Below, piece by piece: positions 1-8,808 of a stretch of DNA of 15,582 nt (within the stretch, counting starts at the first letter, position 1; the number at the start of each line of letters is the position of its first letter). Under the pieces are notes generated by a model, which worked only from the letters and a program-made list of their open reading frames with translations, was not told where the DNA came from and did no database searches. The stretch is from CAYVUV01 sp964455095 (GTDB taxonomy: Bacteria; Desulfobacterota; Binatia; HRBIN30; CADEER01). The DNA is taken from NCBI GenBank assembly GCA_964455095.1, contig CAYVUV010000377.1, positions 1-15,582 of the forward strand, written 5' to 3'. The position numbers were made by a program, and so were the translations under genes.

Positions 1-25
1 CATGTGCTGTATCGGATCGCGCGAG

Positions 26-189
26 GGTTCCTTCTCCCGGATGGGAGAAGGACAGGATGAGGGGGATACAATTGATCGGCGAAGCCGCCCCAGGCTTTTG
101 GCGGCCCATCGAAGGCAGAACATCAGACTGGCCTTCGGCGCAATTGAATCCTCCTCACCTTAATCCTCTCCCATCCGGGAGAGGAAACC
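26..189. repeat. Inverted-repeat element A downstream of recD (MITE/BIME-like)
   Basis: Two arms of about 42 bases (26-67 and 147-189) are near-identical inverted copies. Each carries a perfect 8-bp stem with a 4-base loop: CTTCTCCC/GGGAGAAG at 31-50 and CCTCTCCC/GGGAGAGG at 165-184. The similarity continues inward through CAATTG-containing sequence (about 69-83 and 134-146). The core holds two more hairpins: GCCGCC/GGCGGC at 84-105 and CGAAGGC/GCCTTCG at 110-137. The arms match those of the element upstream of recC, so this is a dispersed repeat family. It carries no reading frame that looks like a protein. No target duplication is visible here. It begins 8 bases beyond the recD stop. Confidence 0.75.
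165..184 (-). terminator. Hairpin after recD, possible operon terminator
   Basis: Read on the minus strand, a perfect 8-bp stem (CCTCTCCC, loop GGAT, GGGAGAGG) starts 13 bases after the recD stop codon. It is followed by ATTAAGG, which is not a real T-run. It is part of element A, so its role as a terminator of the recCBD transcript is inferred from position and structure only. Confidence 0.4.
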
Positions 190-197
190 AGCGATGA

Positions 198-2045
198 TCA
201 GTCGCCCCACAGCAGCTCGCGCAGGCCCGAGGCGCGCTCGACCGGACGCGCCACTGCGGCAGCGAGGATCTCGGGGGAAGCGTAGACGGTGACCGCGCGG
301 CGGGCGCGCGTCACGGCGGTGTAGAGGAGCTCGCGCGAGACGACCGGCGAGACGCGATCGGGCAGCACCACCGCCACTTCATCGAACTCCGACCCCTGGC
401 TCTTGTGCACGCTCATCGCGAAGACGGTCTCGTGCGGCGGCAGGCGCGAGGGCGACAGCATTCGCACGGTGCCGTCGGGCGCCGCGAATACGGCAACGCG
501 GCGCTCCGCGTCGTCGGGATCGACGGCGATGACGCCGACGTCGCCGTTGAACAGGCCGATCTGGTAGTCGTTGCGCGTCACCATCACCGGTCGGCCGGCG
601 TACGAGGCAGCGTCGATCCGCAGAATGCCCGCCTCGGCCAGCGTCGCCTCGACCAGCGCGTTGACCGTCTCGACGCCGTGTCCGCCGCGGCGATGCGCGC
701 AAAGGATGCGGAAGCGCTCCAGGGCCCGGAGGCGATCCTGCGGCAATGCGGCGGCGCGCAATCCGTCGAGCTGCTGCACGACATCGGCGCGCAGCGCGTC
801 GCTGAGCTCCCACTCGCGCCCCGGCGCGCGCAGCTGCGTGTCGCCGCCGGCCGAAAGCGCCGCCAGCGCCGCGGCGGCATCGCCGCCATTGACCGCGCGC
901 GCCAGAGCGCCGATGCCGCTGTCGGCGCGGTAGCGGTAGCTGCGCGTGAGTTGCACGATGCAGTCCCAGACACCGGTCTGCTCTGGCGCGTCGCGGTCGA
1001 GCGGCAAGCGCTCGCCTGAGATCGCCGCCACCGACTCGACGAACGGCCGCGAGTACCGTCGCGCTGCGCCGGTGTTGCAGATGTCGCCCAGCACGGCACC
1101 GGCTTCGACCGAGGCGAGCTGGTCCTTGTCGCCGAGCAGGATCAACCGCGCCTGCGCCGGCAAGGCGTCGACCAGCCGCGCCATCAGCGCCAGGTCGACC
1201 ATCGAGGCTTCGTCGACCAGCACGAGGTCGGTAATCAACGGGTTTCCCGCATCGTGCCGGAACGAAGCCGGGCGCCCGCGGATGGCACCGAGGCAGCGGT
1301 GGATGGTCGTCGCCTCGGTCGGGATCGCCGCGCGCACCTCCGCCGCGCAACGCAGATCGCCTTTGGCGTTGCGAATCGCCTCGCCGAGGCGAGCCGCCGC
1401 TTTGCCGGTCGGCGCGACCAGGTGCAGCCGCGGCACGCGGCGCCCGGCGCGCTGCGCCTGCTCGATGAGCAGGGCGAGGATCTTCACGACGGTGAACGTC
1501 TTCCCGGTGCCCGGTCCGCCGGAGATCACGCAGAAGCCCCGCTGCACCGCCGTCAGCGCGGCAATGCGCTGCCAATCCGGCGCGGCTCCGGCAGACGCGT
1601 CAGCTGGAAACAATCGGTCGAGCCCATCGCGCAACAGCGCGATGTCGAGCGACGCATCCACCGCGGCCGCGCGGTGGCGAATCGCGGCCGCCAGTCGGCG
1701 CTGGTGATCCCAGTAGCGCTTGAGATACAGGCGCCCGCGCGCGTCGAGCACCAGCGGGCGCGCCTCGCGTTCCGCCGTTGCCGCATCGGCGACCAGGCCG
1801 CTCGATCGCAGCGCTTCGATCCACCCTGCCAGCGCCGGCCAGCGCAGGTCGTCGACCGGCGGGTCCTCGACCAGGCGCGCCAATTCCAGACACACGTGGC
1901 CGCGCGATACCTGCCGGCTGGCGAGCGCCGCGGCCAACAAGACGTCGGCGCGCTCCTCGCCCGCCAGGCGGCCGACGGCGCGCGCGAAGTGCTCGTCGAG
2001 CGGCGACAGCACACGCCCGCGCAGGGCGTCCCACGCCGCCGTCAT
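198..2045 (-). CDS. recD: RecBCD enzyme subunit RecD (5'-3' helicase)
   Basis: This 615-residue protein is the fast 5'-3' motor subunit of the RecBCD complex, an SF1B helicase acting on double-strand DNA ends. Motifs seen: Walker A GGPGTGKT (176-183), a following APTGKAA segment (211-217), Walker B LVLVDEASMVD (274-284), motif III LILLGDKDQLASVEAG (301-316), LTRSYR (366-371), motif V SVHKSQGSEFDEV (545-557) and motif VI LLYTAVTRAR (573-582). The length is close to E. coli RecD (about 608). The ATG overlaps the recB stop in an ATGA arrangement, with a GGGGG stretch just upstream, which supports this start and suggests translational coupling. The frame stays open far upstream, but that part overlaps recB and is out of frame with it. 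All catalytic motifs look intact. A free-standing RecD2 is unlikely because recC and recB are directly upstream. Confidence 0.97.
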   Translation of the reverse strand: MTAAWDALRGRVLSPLDEHFARAVGRLAGEERADVLLAAALASRQVSRGHVCLELARLVEDPPVDDLRWPALAGWIEALRSSGLVADAATAEREARPLVLDARGRLYLKRYWDHQRRLAAAIRHRAAAVDASLDIALLRDGLDRLFPADASAGAAPDWQRIAALTAVQRGFCVISGGPGTGKTFTVVKILALLIEQAQRAGRRVPRLHLVAPTGKAAARLGEAIRNAKGDLRCAAEVRAAIPTEATTIHRCLGAIRGRPASFRHDAGNPLITDLVLVDEASMVDLALMARLVDALPAQARLILLGDKDQLASVEAGAVLGDICNTGAARRYSRPFVESVAAISGERLPLDRDAPEQTGVWDCIVQLTRSYRYRADSGIGALARAVNGGDAAAALAALSAGGDTQLRAPGREWELSDALRADVVQQLDGLRAAALPQDRLRALERFRILCAHRRGGHGVETVNALVEATLAEAGILRIDAASYAGRPVMVTRNDYQIGLFNGDVGVIAVDPDDAERRVAVFAAPDGTVRMLSPSRLPPHETVFAMSVHKSQGSEFDEVAVVLPDRVSPVVSRELLYTAVTRARRAVTVYASPEILAAAVARPVERASGLRELLWGD

Positions 2046-5000
2046 GCCGCCCCCGCCAACGCATCGGACAGCGCGTCGATCAGGGCGCGAGCCGGGCGGT
2101 CGAAGAACACGCCGCATCCGGGCGCGTGGTTCGGCGCCATGCCGCGCACGAAGAGGTAGAACACGCCGGCGAAGTCGCGCTCGTAGTCGTACCCGGCCAC
2201 CCGCAGCGCCAGGTACTGATGCAGGGCGACGACGTACAAATGGTACTGCAGGAAGTAGTGGTGCTGCGCCATCGCCTCGCCGAGCCGCTCGGGCCGGTAG
2301 TCGGCGGCCGTTGGGCCGAGGAAGTTCGACTTGTAGTCGACCAGATACCAGCGCCCGCCGTGCTCGAAGACGAGGTCGACGAAGCCGCGCAGGTAGCCCG
2401 CCAGCGGGGCGAAGCCCAGCCGCCGCACGCTGTCGGGGTAGCCGGCCGGCAGCGCCGCCGCGTGTCCTTCGAATGCGTTCGCCAACGCCGCGCTGGTGAA
2501 GCGGGCCTCGGGTCGCGCGGCGGCGACCGGAAAGATGAACTCCATCTCGTTCAGGCGCCGCGCCGTCTCGATCTCGCGCAAGCGCAACGAGCGCTCGGCG
2601 TCGCGCAACGGCGTGTCGAGCACGTCGCCGAGGGCGCGCTGCAGCGGCTCGGCCCAGACCGGGTCGAGCCCGTAGCGGATCAGCGCCGCCGCCGCGCTGT
2701 CGCGCAGCGCGGCCGGCGCGACGGTGGGGAAGTCGAGCGTTTCGAACAGCTCGTGGATCAGATTGCCGGCCCGTGCGCCGCGCGGAAAGTCGCTCAGCAC
2801 GATCGCGCTGCTGGCCGTTTCTGGCGGACGCGCCAGGCCCTCCCCGATCCCCTCGTCGTGGTCGAGCCCCTCGTCGGCAGGTGCAACGCCGACGTCGTGC
2901 CCTGATACGAGGCGCGAGAAGCTCGACAGTCGCCAATCCATGCGCAGCACCCGCGACGCGGTGCGGCTGCACAGCGCATCCGCAGCGCCGGCGGCGGCGC
3001 GATACGGCGCGGGTAACTCAAACGACAGGTCGGCCGTGGCGATCGACCCGCCCGACTCCGCCGCCAGTGCGGCGAGCTGCGCGCGCGTCTCGTCGTCCGA
3101 AACTGCGGGTCCGGGCCAGTCCAGCAGGCGGGCAAGAGGCGAGTCCTCGGCATCGCGCACCGCGCCCCACACGACCACGCAGCGGTACTTGGCACGCGTC
3201 AGCGCGACGTACAGCAGCCGCTGGTTCTCCGCCCGCGCCTCGCGCTCCGCCAATTCGCAGTGCCGTGAATCCTTGTCCGCCGCGAGATCCATCATCGGCC
3301 GATGGGGTTCGGCAGACTCGTGAAAGCGCAGGTACTCCTTGTCGTCCTTCCTGAACAGCGTCCCGTCCCACAGATAGGGACAGAATACGACCGGGTACTC
3401 GAGGCCTTTGCTCTTGTGGATCGTCACCAGCTTGAGGGCGCGCGCGTCGCTTTCGAGGCGAATCTGCGCCGTCTCCCCGACCGCCTCGACACGCGCCGCG
3501 GCGTCGCGGCGCATCGTGCCCAACCATTCCACCAGCGCCCGCGGCCCACGCCGCCATTCGACCGCCGCGCGCTGCAACAACTCGCCGAGGTGCAGCAGGT
3601 TGGTCAGATGGCGCTCGCCACCGGGCAGGGCCAACAGTCTCGCCGGCACGTCCTGTTCATCGAGCAAGCGGCGAAAGGCCGGCGTGAAGCCGCGCCCGAC
3701 CCATAGCTGGTGCCACTCCTGCAGACGACGCAGCCACCGGTCCCAACCGCGCTCGTCGTCCTGCAGCGCGAACAGCTCGAGACCGCTCACGCCGAGCAGA
3801 TCGGTCGCCAGGGCCGCTTTGAGCGCACCGGCATCGCCGGGGTCGGCCACCGCGCGCAGGACCAGTTCCAGTTGCGCCGCCTCCGACGCGTCGAACACGC
3901 TCGCGTCGCCCTGCAACACGCTCGGCACGCCCAGGTTGCGCAGCGCGGCCTGGACGTCCATGGCCTGCAGGTTCGTTCGGCACAGCACCGCCACGTCAGC
4001 CGGCGACACCGGCTGCCCCTCGATGCGCGCGTCCGACTGAAGAAAGCGCACGATCTCGCCGGCGATTGCCGACGGCAGCTCCTTGTCGGCGACGCCCTTG
4101 TTGATGAACGCGCCCTTCTTCGGGATCTTGCCTCGGATTCTCGCCTCGCGGCCGGCGCGCGGCATCAGCAGGATGTGCAGCGCTGCTCCGTCGATCTCGT
4201 TCCTGACCCGAGTACCCGGCTGCATCTGGACGAAGGGAATGTCCGGCAACACGAACGGATCGTCCACGCGCCCGAAGAGGGTGTTGACCGCCTGCACCAT
4301 GCGCGGCGAGGAGCGCCGATTGACGTCCATCGTGTACGTCTGCTCGCGGGCGGCGCGTTTGGCGTTCAGGTAGATGAACACGTCGGCGCCGCGGAAGGCG
4401 TAGATCGCCTGTTTCGGATCGCCGATCAGAAACAGCGCCGCGTCGGCACGGTCGCGGTAGATGCGCTCGAAGATTCGGTACTGCACCGGATCGGTGTCCT
4501 GGAACTCGTCGATCAGCGCGACCGGAAAGCGACGCCGGATCTGCGCCGCCAATGGCTCGCCACCCAGCCCAGCGAGGGCGGTGTCGACCTGCAGCAACAA
4601 GTCGTCGAAGGACTGCACCCCCGCCGCCGCCTTGCGACGCGGCAGCTCGCGCAGCGCAAAGGCGATCGCGGCGAGCTGCGTGCGCAACTTGACCGGGTCG
4701 TCCGCGCCGGGAAGCGGCAGGACGGTCAGGTCCGGCTGCGCGACGACGCGCTGGATCAGACTGGCAAGCTTCATCGGGTCCAGCTTCGACTCGGCGACCT
4801 CGCGCACGACCTCCTCCGAAGCCGCGCACAGCGCCTGCACCCAGAAGTCGCTGACGACTTCGTCGCGCAGCGCCGTCTGATCGCCGATCAGCTCGAGGTC
4901 GAACGCCGTACCGCTCTCGAAGGCGTGCTGTTGCAGCACCCGCTGGCAGAAGCCGTGGATGGTAAAGATCGCCGCCTCGTCGAATCCATACAGCGCCGCG

Positions 5001-5311
5001 GTCAGCCGCGGCCGGTCCGCAGCGCGCGAGGCGACGCGGGCGCGGATCATGGCGTCGAGCTCGGCGTCGTCAGACGCGCCGGCCTCGAGCGCGGCCAGGG
5101 CCTGGACGAGGCGGCGCCGCACGCGCGCGCGCAGCTCCGCCGTGGCCGCGTTGGTATAGGTCACAACGAGGATCTCGCCCGGCTGCACCGCCGTCTCGAG
5201 CAGCAGCCGCACGTACAGCGTCGTGATCGTGTGCGTCTTGCCGCTGCCCGCACTGGCTTCGAGGAGCGTCGCGCCCGACAGCGGCAGGGCGAGCGGATCG
5301 AGGCGCTTCAC
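2042..5311 (-). CDS. recB: RecBCD enzyme subunit RecB (3'-5' helicase and nuclease)
   Basis: This 1089-residue protein is the 3'-5' SF1A helicase and sole nuclease subunit of RecBCD; E. coli RecB is 1180. Helicase motifs seen: Walker A ASAGSGKT (19-26), TYTNAATAELR (51-61), Walker B LIDEFQDTD (266-274), LIGDPKQAIYAFRGAD (295-310), TIHKSKGLEYPVV (630-642) and LLYVALTRAK (699-708). The C-terminal nuclease domain is complete: H853 in LIHELFE, D979 in RGFVDLVF, D992 and K994 in LVDYKSNFLG, and Q1022/Y1023 in LQYHLY. It should therefore be an active nuclease that also loads RecA, as known for the family. The chosen start is GTG, because it gives the family N-terminus (LDPLALPLSG ahead of Walker A), has AGGAGG four bases upstream and overlaps the recC stop by 4 bases. 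A start further upstream would run deep into recC. Confidence 0.97.
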   Translation of the reverse strand: MKRLDPLALPLSGATLLEASAGSGKTHTITTLYVRLLLETAVQPGEILVVTYTNAATAELRARVRRRLVQALAALEAGASDDAELDAMIRARVASRAADRPRLTAALYGFDEAAIFTIHGFCQRVLQQHAFESGTAFDLELIGDQTALRDEVVSDFWVQALCAASEEVVREVAESKLDPMKLASLIQRVVAQPDLTVLPLPGADDPVKLRTQLAAIAFALRELPRRKAAAGVQSFDDLLLQVDTALAGLGGEPLAAQIRRRFPVALIDEFQDTDPVQYRIFERIYRDRADAALFLIGDPKQAIYAFRGADVFIYLNAKRAAREQTYTMDVNRRSSPRMVQAVNTLFGRVDDPFVLPDIPFVQMQPGTRVRNEIDGAALHILLMPRAGREARIRGKIPKKGAFINKGVADKELPSAIAGEIVRFLQSDARIEGQPVSPADVAVLCRTNLQAMDVQAALRNLGVPSVLQGDASVFDASEAAQLELVLRAVADPGDAGALKAALATDLLGVSGLELFALQDDERGWDRWLRRLQEWHQLWVGRGFTPAFRRLLDEQDVPARLLALPGGERHLTNLLHLGELLQRAAVEWRRGPRALVEWLGTMRRDAAARVEAVGETAQIRLESDARALKLVTIHKSKGLEYPVVFCPYLWDGTLFRKDDKEYLRFHESAEPHRPMMDLAADKDSRHCELAEREARAENQRLLYVALTRAKYRCVVVWGAVRDAEDSPLARLLDWPGPAVSDDETRAQLAALAAESGGSIATADLSFELPAPYRAAAGAADALCSRTASRVLRMDWRLSSFSRLVSGHDVGVAPADEGLDHDEGIGEGLARPPETASSAIVLSDFPRGARAGNLIHELFETLDFPTVAPAALRDSAAAALIRYGLDPVWAEPLQRALGDVLDTPLRDAERSLRLREIETARRLNEMEFIFPVAAARPEARFTSAALANAFEGHAAALPAGYPDSVRRLGFAPLAGYLRGFVDLVFEHGGRWYLVDYKSNFLGPTAADYRPERLGEAMAQHHYFLQYHLYVVALHQYLALRVAGYDYERDFAGVFYLFVRGMAPNHAPGCGVFFDRPARALIDALSDALAGAA

Positions 5312-8300
5312 GGCGCCTCCTGCCGGTGTGCCAGCAGTGGGCCGAACACCGCCATCGCGAGCTGGGCAAACCACGACGGCTCGGCCGCCGCCTCGGGACC
5401 GAGAGCGGGCCCGTCGACAACGGTAGGATCCGTGAGGGGATCGATGTGGCGGTAGACACACTGGACGTAGGGATCCACGCCGTCGGGCGGCACCGGCGCA
5501 TACGGGTCGGGATCGAACTTCTTGCGCGCCGCCGCCAGCGCATCGGGCTTCTGCTCGCGCCGCGCCTCGGCGTAGGCGCGCGAGGTCGATTGGAACAGCG
5601 GCAGCGGCACGCAGCGCCCCAAGACGTAGAGGCGCAGCAGCAGTTGCAGCATCGCCCGCGGATCGCCGACCGGAGTGAAACGCACCACCGTCGGCGGTTT
5701 CTGCGAACGCCGGCCGATCAGGGCGCTGCCAACCGGCGCCGCGCAGCCGAGAGCCAGGTGGCGGATCCACAGGCCGAGCTCCTGCCGCCGGCCGATCTGC
5801 GAGTACTGGGCGCGCGCGTGCCCGTTCGGGTAGAGGTCGCGCACGACCCCGGTGAGACGCACACCGTCGAGATCGAGGTCGATCTCCGCCGGATCGCGGC
5901 GCCGCCCCCCCATGGCGGTGCGGGCCAGCTCGGCCAGGACGTCGATGTCGGGCCGGATGTCGTCGTACAGGCAACGTCCGAGCGTGCCTGGCGGCAGCCT
6001 GCCGCCGGCGCGCACCGACTCGTACGCCGCCTCCACGTCGCCGCCCTCGAGGGCGCGCGCCAGCAACGCGTCGCCGATCTTCCAGCGGTCGAGCGCATTG
6101 AGGACGATCGGCTCGCGGTCCTCCATCGGCTCGAGGTCGCGCCCGAGATAGAGACCGAGACGGCGCTGCAGGAACGCCCGCGGCGGGTGATCGAAGAAGC
6201 TGACGAGCTCGTCCAGCTCGACGACGTCACCCGGCCCGACATCGACAGGCAGTGGCGCGGACAAGAAAGCGGCCGGCGGCTGCCGCGGGCAGAGGGCGGC
6301 GCGCGCGCCGAGGCAGTCGGCGGCCGAGTAGCTGAAGAGTCGCGCGTCGCTGCCGTCGAAATAGCGCGGGCTAAACGCCTGTAGCGGATGGCGAACGATC
6401 GGGCTGATGGGCGGATCGACGGGCTGGAATGAGACATCCAACGCGTCGAGCAGCTCGCTGACGACGACCGACGGTGGCAGCGGCTCGTTGTCGGTGATGC
6501 TCTGACCGACGTAGGTGATGAGCAAATGATCGCGCGCCGACAGCACCGCCTCGAGGAACAGATAGCGGTCGTCGTCGCGCGACGAGCGATCACCCGGCAG
6601 GGGCCGCTGGGCGATGAGGTCGAACCCGAGCGGGCGGCGCGTGCGGGGGAAGGCGCCGTCGTTCATGCCGAGCAGACAGACGACGCGGAAGGGAATCGAG
6701 CGCATCGGCACCAGCTCGCAGAACGTCACCCCGCCGGCGAGAAAGCCCTGCGGCGCGGCGCCGCGCTGCAGCTCCGGCTCGAGCGCGGCGCGCACGGCGT
6801 CGAGATCGATCGGCTCGTCGAAGCCGGCGGCCGCGGCGCGCTCGGCGAGCACGGCCAGACTGCGCCGGATCAGCTGATGCTGATAGGCCGTCTGGTCGGT
6901 GCTGGCGATCATGGCGGTGAGGAGCGCGCCGAGGTCGTCGCGCCAGGCTTCGAGCGTGCGGCCGGTTTGCAGGGCGGTGCGGAAGGCGAACAGGGTGTCG
7001 CAGAAGCTCGCCAGGCGCCCGAGCAGGTCGGCGCTCGACCCCTCGACCTCGTCGTACGGCAAGGCGCCGCCGAACAGCTCGCGCCCGGCGCCGGGCATGG
7101 CGTAGCCGAGCAGAAGGCGGTCGAGCCCGAAGCGCCAGGTGTTCTCCGCCAGCGGCGGCTGTCCGACCGCCTCGCGATGGGTGCGGTCGACGCCCCAGCG
7201 AATGCCCGACTCCTCGACCCAGGTGCGGAGCAGATCGAGATCGCCGCCGCCGATGCGGAAGCGGGCGCGGACGGCGTCGATGCCGAGCAAATCCAACACC
7301 TGCGTCGCCGTCATGCGCGCGCGCATGACATCGACGAGCGCCGCGAAGGCGTCGACGACCTCGTGCGTCGCGCGCACGCTGCGATCGGCGATGCGGTACG
7401 GAATGCGCGTGCGCTCGTCGCTGGCGGCGCCGAACACGGCTTCGATGTAGGGCGCGTAGGCGTCGATGCTCGGCGTCATGACCACGATGTCGCGCGCCTC
7501 CAGGGTGGGGTCGGCGGCAAACAGCGCCAGCAGCTGATCACGCACCACCTCGACCTCGCGCATCGGACCGTGGCAGGCATGGATGCCGATCGAATCGTCG
7601 GGCGGCAGGGGCAAGGCCGTGGCGCGTGTGCGGTGCACGAGGTGCAGGATGTCGGACTGGATCGCCGCCAGGCGGTGCGTCCCCACCGGCTCGCGCGAGC
7701 GTTCGTCGTCCTCGTAGTCGACCGCCGCTTCGAGCAGTTGCTGGAAATCGCGCCCCAGGCGGCCGAGCGATGCCAGCAACGGATTGCCCTCGGCCAGATG
7801 CAGGGCTTCCTCGGTCTGCGCCGCGGCGGCCCCGCTGCGCGACAACGCGCGGATGATTTCGCGCCGCGAGCGGATGTCGCCCCAGAACTCGGGCGACGGC
7901 GCAAGCAGGAACACGTGCAGCTCGACCAGCGGTTCCAGGACCGCCAGCAGCTCGAGGTACAGCGGTGGCAGCGTCGAGACGCCGAAGAGGCTGACGCGTG
8001 TCGGGAAAGGTGCCGCCAAACCGGCGCCGGCGCGGCGGGCGCGCAGGAAGTGCGCCGCGCGCGCGGCGACATGGTGCGCGCCGTGGCGGTCGACGAGCGC
8101 GCGCCAGAGCACCGGCTGCCAGTCGGTTCCGTCGCCGGCCTCCCAGCCGAGCACCAGGCGCGGGCGGTACACGGTGTAGTGGTCGAAGGTGTCGGCGATG
8201 CGCTCGGCGAGTTGCATGCGCTTCAAGCCGCGCGGATCGTCGGCGAGGTAGGCGCGCAGCGGCGCGAACTCCGGCCGGTCGAGCAGGCCCGGCAGCAGCG

Positions 8301-8586
8301 CGGCAATCGCCCACATGAGCGTCTCCGGCTCGAAAGCGCTGCGCTCGTCGGCGTCGTCGCCGAGCACGGCGGAGAGCGCCCGTTCGACCAGCCGGCGCGG
8401 GAACGGGAAGTCGGGGTTCGCCCACACGCCGAGCCGCTGCGCCAGCTCGGCCGACAGCCAGCGCTCCATACCGCGCCCCTGCACCACGATGCACTCCGGC
8501 GCCATGGCATCGGCCAGCGGACGGCGCACGACGTCGGCCAGTACGGCGACCAGCTCTTCGGCGCGATTGCTGCGGTGGACGCGCAT
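5308..8586 (-). CDS. recC: RecBCD enzyme subunit RecC (Chi-recognition scaffold)
   Basis: This 1092-residue protein (E. coli RecC is 1122) holds RecB and RecD, splits the DNA strands and scans the 3' strand for Chi. Family signatures: N-terminus MRVHRSNRAEEL, VVQGRGMERWLSAELAQ (34-50), DTFDHYTVYRP (132-142), HACHGPMREVEVV (336-348) and VPMRSIPFRVVCLLGMNDG (626-644). There is no Walker A, as expected for its degenerate helicase fold. Positions aligned to the E. coli Chi-contact residues differ in part: T40 is R38, Q44 is R42, and W70 is E68, while Q38 is kept as Q36. It is the first gene of the operon and overlaps recB by 4 bases; no ptrA-like gene lies between them. The start at 8586 matches the E. 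coli N-terminus and has AAGAGG five bases upstream. A start at 8652 would add 22 unrelated residues encoded by the upstream repeat element. Confidence 0.97.
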   Translation of the reverse strand: MRVHRSNRAEELVAVLADVVRRPLADAMAPECIVVQGRGMERWLSAELAQRLGVWANPDFPFPRRLVERALSAVLGDDADERSAFEPETLMWAIAALLPGLLDRPEFAPLRAYLADDPRGLKRMQLAERIADTFDHYTVYRPRLVLGWEAGDGTDWQPVLWRALVDRHGAHHVAARAAHFLRARRAGAGLAAPFPTRVSLFGVSTLPPLYLELLAVLEPLVELHVFLLAPSPEFWGDIRSRREIIRALSRSGAAAAQTEEALHLAEGNPLLASLGRLGRDFQQLLEAAVDYEDDERSREPVGTHRLAAIQSDILHLVHRTRATALPLPPDDSIGIHACHGPMREVEVVRDQLLALFAADPTLEARDIVVMTPSIDAYAPYIEAVFGAASDERTRIPYRIADRSVRATHEVVDAFAALVDVMRARMTATQVLDLLGIDAVRARFRIGGGDLDLLRTWVEESGIRWGVDRTHREAVGQPPLAENTWRFGLDRLLLGYAMPGAGRELFGGALPYDEVEGSSADLLGRLASFCDTLFAFRTALQTGRTLEAWRDDLGALLTAMIASTDQTAYQHQLIRRSLAVLAERAAAAGFDEPIDLDAVRAALEPELQRGAAPQGFLAGGVTFCELVPMRSIPFRVVCLLGMNDGAFPRTRRPLGFDLIAQRPLPGDRSSRDDDRYLFLEAVLSARDHLLITYVGQSITDNEPLPPSVVVSELLDALDVSFQPVDPPISPIVRHPLQAFSPRYFDGSDARLFSYSAADCLGARAALCPRQPPAAFLSAPLPVDVGPGDVVELDELVSFFDHPPRAFLQRRLGLYLGRDLEPMEDREPIVLNALDRWKIGDALLARALEGGDVEAAYESVRAGGRLPPGTLGRCLYDDIRPDIDVLAELARTAMGGRRRDPAEIDLDLDGVRLTGVVRDLYPNGHARAQYSQIGRRQELGLWIRHLALGCAAPVGSALIGRRSQKPPTVVRFTPVGDPRAMLQLLLRLYVLGRCVPLPLFQSTSRAYAEARREQKPDALAAARKKFDPDPYAPVPPDGVDPYVQCVYRHIDPLTDPTVVDGPALGPEAAAEPSWFAQLAMAVFGPLLAHRQEAP
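5316..5321 (-). promoter_or_regulatory. Ribosome binding site of recB (decides GTG start)
   Basis: AGGAGG lies on the minus strand, four bases before the GTG start and inside the last codons of recC. It is a full Shine-Dalgarno match and supports the non-ATG start at 5311. Confidence 0.85.
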
Positions 8587-8591
8587 GGGCG

Positions 8592-8597
8592 CCTCTT
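8592..8597 (-). promoter_or_regulatory. Ribosome binding site of recC (decides start)
   Basis: AAGAGG lies on the minus strand, five bases ahead of the ATG at 8586. It is a moderate Shine-Dalgarno match that favours this ATG over the in-frame ATG at 8652. No convincing -35/-10 pair was found in the 39 bases between this start and the upstream repeat element. Confidence 0.65.
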
Positions 8598-8625
8598 CTA
8601 TCCGATGCGCCGCGCCGGCTCTACT

Positions 8626-8634
8626 GGTCCACAG
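8626..8634. repeat. Left 9-base direct repeat (candidate target-site duplication)
   Basis: GGTCCACAG lies on the plus strand immediately left of element B and is repeated exactly at 8809-8817 on its right side, in the same orientation. Confidence 0.6.
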
Positions 8635-8808
8635 GCTTTGCCCAGCGATCAATGCCGTCCTTCTGGTTCCTCTCCCACCGGGAGAGGCTAGGTGAGGGGA
8701 TCGAACAAACTCTTCAACGAATCAGGGGTCGAAGCCATCATTTCATCCCCTCACCTTACCTCTCCCGGAGGGAGAGGAACTGCTCTCGCGGATTGCTGGG
8801 CAAATCCC
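8635..8808. mobile_element. MITE-like element B upstream of recC
   Basis: A 174-base element with no coding capacity. Its outer ends are inverted repeats: TTTGCCCAGCGATC at 8637-8650 against the complement of 8791-8804, 13 of 14 matching. Inside lies a second, longer inverted pair (about 35 bases, 8666-8700 and 8746-8780) with three mismatches. Each inner arm contains its own hairpin, CCTCTCCC/GGGAGAGG at 8669-8687 and CCTCTCCC/GGGAGAGG at 8761-8776 (shared stem). The element is flanked by an exact 9-base direct repeat, GGTCCACAG (8626-8634 and 8809-8817), the expected mark of transposition. The inner arms match those of element A. The transposase that could move it is not in the window. Confidence 0.65.

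Noticed and set aside
26..189. CRISPR-like reading of the repeated hairpins in element A
   Set aside because: There are only two arms and they are in inverted orientation, with no regular spacers and no cas genes nearby.
3529..3536. An E. coli-type Chi octamer (GCTGGTGG on the minus strand) inside recB
   Set aside because: A single copy in this much GC-rich DNA is expected by chance and says nothing about the local Chi sequence.
3710..5455. 581-codon plus-strand frame opposite recB
   Set aside because: Antisense of conserved helicase motifs in recB; no family signature of its own.
8587..8652. Upstream start for recC at 8652, adding 22 residues
   Set aside because: The extra residues come from element B sequence, while the ATG at 8586 matches the family N-terminus and has a ribosome site.
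6526..8691. 721-codon open frame on the plus strand opposite recC
   Set aside because: High GC keeps antisense frames open. The translation is rich in R, A, G and Q with no family motif, while recC on the other strand is clear.
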